Made by a program: the position numbers and the translations under genes. Source: an uncultured Dehalococcoidia bacterium (GTDB taxonomy: Bacteria > Chloroflexota > Dehalococcoidia > Dehalococcoidales > UBA3254). Taken from it: a stretch of DNA of 8,643 nucleotides. Shown piece after piece: positions 7,116 through 8,643 of this stretch; position 1 is the first letter of the stretch, and each line of letters starts with the position of its first letter. The stretch is taken from assembly GCA_903890885.1 (NCBI GenBank), contig CAITCX010000168.1, positions 1 through 8,643 on the forward strand, written 5' to 3'. The notes beneath the pieces were generated by a model. It was not told where the DNA came from. It saw nothing but the letters and a program-made list of their open reading frames with translations, and searched no databases.

Positions 7116-8354
7116 CTACCGCTGTATCGGATACCAGGAAAGAATCTGGGTGGCAACATAGTGGCTGAACACTCCGAGGTCGATGGCAATCAGCAATCCC
7201 ATGAGAGCATAGGCATATACCCTGGATTTATGCTCCATAAGGTGAACGATAAAAATACCCGCGGAGGCGGCTATTACCGGGACAAAAGGCAAATAAAAGC
7301 GGGTCTCATACAGATAAACGTCCCAACGCAACCACAGGTACTGGAAATAAAGCAGAAAGTAGGCCAGGAACCACAGAAGAAAAAATGGCATCAAGGGATA
7401 CCTGGCCCGACTGTCCCGTGAATATGCCAGGCCTGCCGGCAGCAAGGTAATAGAAGGGAATCCCTCTAAAAGCAGCACAGGATGGGACAGCAAGTTTTTA
7501 ATTAATATCCGCTTAGCTTCGTCCCACTGCCCGTGCAACATGAATTGAAAAATAAATTGCGTATAGCCTATTGTGTATGAATAGCCAGTTTTAAAGGGAC
7601 CTCCCAGGACCAGAGTATGGTAAACCAGTAGAAGTGCCACCGGCGCAACTGAACCTAAAACCAACCAGCCAACATTGCTTAAAAGCGCCCGGATATTCTT
7701 TCTCAATACGATAATTGTGTATATCAGAATGGCCAGACAGATGGCGAGGTTGGTATATCTGGTGGCCACACTGATGGCCAGAACAAAACCAGAAGCAACC
7801 ATCAGGGGAGCATTATTTTTGTTAAGGGCTATTAAATACAGGGAGGCACCCATCAGGACAATGGCCATGCTGGCAAAATCGTCCATGTAGATTCGATAGA
7901 ACATGCCAAGAAAAGTGGCATTAAAAAGTAAAAGAAGCGAAGAAATTACGGCGGTTTTCCGGTTGAAGAAAATCGCCATCATTTTATAGAAAGCGAATAA
8001 TGCCAGGGAAGCCAGAATCATGTTGGAGAATCTTTCCAGTTTAAGGGCGTGCAAGCGGGAAAGGAAGAGGGCATAAAAGGGGTTTTTCTCTAAAACGTAA
8101 TGGCCGTTGCCAATATCAACGTACTGTCTCAGTTCACCAGCCTGCTGCCGGTACTGGTAGTATTCTTCCTGTGTTAACTGGAATTGGCCTTTCTCGAAGG
8201 CCTGCATCGCAACTTTAAAAGTTATATCATCGGGTTCAACCAATTCGACCGGCCAGGCATAAACAATGCGGAAGACGGCAAGCACGATTAAGCATAAAAG
8301 CATTATGCTCCAATATGATTTAACGAATTTAAACGGGAATTTAAGGTATTTCAT
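7116..8354 (-). CDS. Multi-spanning membrane glycosyltransferase, GT-C / ArnT-PMT (GT39/GT83)-like
   Basis: 412 residues from ATG 8354; GTG 8369 would add five. GGTGG on the minus strand (8370-8366) is a possible ribosome site with an 11-base spacer to the ATG. It likely transfers a sugar from a polyprenyl-phosphate donor to a lipid, glycan or protein on the outer face of the cytoplasmic membrane. The first membrane segment (about residues 14-33) is followed by a large extracytoplasmic loop carrying EPDD (40-43), the acidic pair expected near the start of GT-C enzymes. The loop ends in a K-N-P-F-Y-A-L-F-L segment like the K-x-P block of PMT-type proteins. RIYMDD (about 154-159) is a second acidic loop between membrane segments, and ATRYTN lies at the end of a later helix. 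About 9-11 hydrophobic segments run to the C-terminus. The protein is somewhat short for the family, mainly in the C-terminal soluble part. Base composition looks more AT-rich than the glutamate synthase genes. The acceptor is unknown, and the GT-C assignment is by fold-level features only. Confidence 0.72.
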   Translation of the reverse strand: MKYLKFPFKFVKSYWSIMLLCLIVLAVFRIVYAWPVELVEPDDITFKVAMQAFEKGQFQLTQEEYYQYRQQAGELRQYVDIGNGHYVLEKNPFYALFLSRLHALKLERFSNMILASLALFAFYKMMAIFFNRKTAVISSLLLLFNATFLGMFYRIYMDDFASMAIVLMGASLYLIALNKNNAPLMVASGFVLAISVATRYTNLAICLAILIYTIIVLRKNIRALLSNVGWLVLGSVAPVALLLVYHTLVLGGPFKTGYSYTIGYTQFIFQFMLHGQWDEAKRILIKNLLSHPVLLLEGFPSITLLPAGLAYSRDSRARYPLMPFFLLWFLAYFLLYFQYLWLRWDVYLYETRFYLPFVPVIAASAGIFIVHLMEHKSRVYAYALMGLLIAIDLGVFSHYVATQILSWYPIQR

Positions 8355-8407
8355 AAAAGCAGCTGCCACCGAGTTTTTATTATCTTATTTTAGCTGTATT
8401 GAAAAAT

Positions 8408-8436
8408 ATAATAATCTTATGGCTGGATGAAGTCAA
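8408..8436 (-). promoter_or_regulatory. Sigma70-like promoter for the glycosyltransferase-DNA glycosylase pair
   Basis: On the minus strand, TTGACT (8436-8431) and TATTAT (8413-8408) are separated by exactly 17 bases; each hexamer matches the consensus at five of six positions. Transcription would begin near 8401, leaving a leader of about 46 bases before ATG 8354. It is the best promoter match I could find by eye in the window. Confidence 0.65.
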
Positions 8437-8513
8437 CAACATGCAAACTTCTCATCAGAATACTGGGGGAATGTGGCAAATGACCCCTAAAATCAAAAAT
8501 ACCCTGAGGTGCA

Positions 8514-8519
8514 TATAAT
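8514..8519 (+). promoter_or_regulatory. Candidate -10 element for the atpD-like gene
   Basis: A perfect TATAAT lies 69 bases before the ATG at 8589, in the only long non-coding gap of the window (8355-8588). No good -35 hexamer sits 16-18 bases upstream (that stretch is A-rich), and a TG lies two bases rather than one before the hexamer, so it is not a textbook extended -10. If used, the transcript would start near 8526 with a leader of about 63 bases. The call is weak and rests on position and the single hexamer. Confidence 0.35.
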
Positions 8520-8575
8520 ATAAACATAGGGATAAGGAGTATATTTCTCACTTAACCCGGCGCAACGGAAATATC

Positions 8576-8581
8576 AAGGAG
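8576..8581 (+). promoter_or_regulatory. Strong ribosome binding site of the atpD-like gene
   Basis: AAGGAG stands 7 bases before ATG 8589. It is the strongest Shine-Dalgarno match in the window and confirms that the short coding stretch at the right edge is a real gene start, although only 18 codons are visible. Confidence 0.75.
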
Positions 8582-8588
8582 CTGTGAC

Positions 8589-8643
8589 ATGAATAATGAA
8601 ACCGGTTCCTCAAACTCCGGCAGGGTGATATCGGTGCGCGGCA
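8589..8643 (+). CDS. atpD: Probable ATP synthase beta subunit, N-terminal fragment (cut by window edge)
   Basis: Only 18 complete codons are present: MNNETGSSNSGRVISVRG. A short polar leader followed by GRVISVRG matches the first beta strand of F-type and N-type ATPase beta subunits, where G-R/K-V-x-x-V-x-G is followed by a P/S-V-V-D-V segment; that continuation lies beyond the edge. The arginine in VRG is commoner, as far as I recall, in beta subunits of N-ATPases (the Na+/H+ ATPases with operon order starting at atpD) than in ordinary AtpD, which usually has VIG or VTG. The gene begins right after an intergenic region, with a strong ribosome site and no atpG in front, which also fits an N-ATPase operon. 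The protein would be the catalytic nucleotide-binding subunit on the cytoplasmic face of the rotary ATPase. Identification from so few residues is provisional. Confidence 0.55.
   Translation, partial: MNNETGSSNSGRVISVRG

Noticed and set aside
8441..8518. Small plus-strand ORF of 25 codons in the intergenic region
   Set aside because: It has no convincing ribosome site, overlaps the candidate -10 of the downstream gene and resembles nothing I recognise.
8533..8538. Second AAGGAG in the leader of the atpD-like gene, suggesting a leader peptide
   Set aside because: No ATG, GTG or TTG follows at a usable distance before stop codons; it is probably chance in a purine-rich stretch.
1..8643. CRISPR arrays, tRNA/rRNA genes, insertion sequences or a defence system
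   Set aside because: No regularly spaced repeats, cloverleaf-type sequences, transposase motifs or terminal repeats were seen; the window is almost fully explained by metabolic, repair, membrane and ATPase genes.

Overview
The window reads as a chromosomal segment of an anaerobic bacterium that uses reductive one-carbon (folate, Wood-Ljungdahl-type) metabolism. The evidence is a methylenetetrahydrofolate reductase of the kind found in acetogen-like anaerobes, followed by three glutamate synthase-type proteins rich in iron-sulfur motifs. A Chloroflexota/Dehalococcoidia-like or similar anaerobe is my best guess from the style of these proteins. No rRNA or other marker is present, so the taxonomic guess is weak.

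Layout. Positions 1-6542 hold a plus-strand gene run: (a) metF, cut at its 5' end by the window edge; (b) a 469-residue ferredoxin/glutamate-synthase-like protein whose synthase domain has lost most signature residues; (c) a 522-527-residue ferredoxin/FMN glutamate synthase catalytic subunit with all signatures intact; (d) an 889-residue protein that joins the glutaminase (class II amidotransferase) domain directly to the GXGXG beta-helix domain of glutamate synthase. Together (b)-(d) form a split glutamate synthase in which the central FMN domain is on its own polypeptide and has a degenerate paralogue beside it. No GltD-type NAD(P)H subunit is encoded here. The fused ferredoxin domains suggest electrons arrive from ferredoxin or an unseen partner.

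Positions 6601-8354 hold a convergent minus-strand pair 8 nt apart: a GT-C type membrane glycosyltransferase (upstream) and a hypoxanthine/uracil-type DNA glycosylase (downstream). A good sigma70-like promoter for this pair lies at 8408-8436. The 58-base convergent gap at 6543-6600 has no convincing terminator.

From 8589 to the right edge, 18 codons of a plus-strand gene with an excellent ribosome binding site look like the start of an ATP synthase beta subunit. It is preceded by an intergenic region rather than by other atp genes, the arrangement expected of an N-ATPase operon, which begins with atpD.

Working model (inference): glutamine is hydrolysed by (d), ammonia is channelled to (c), where 2-oxoglutarate is reductively aminated on FMN using electrons relayed through Fe-S clusters, and (b) is a structural or electron-transfer partner. 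The direct linkage to metF hints at shared electron supply or a one-carbon/nitrogen connection, but the sequence does not prove it.
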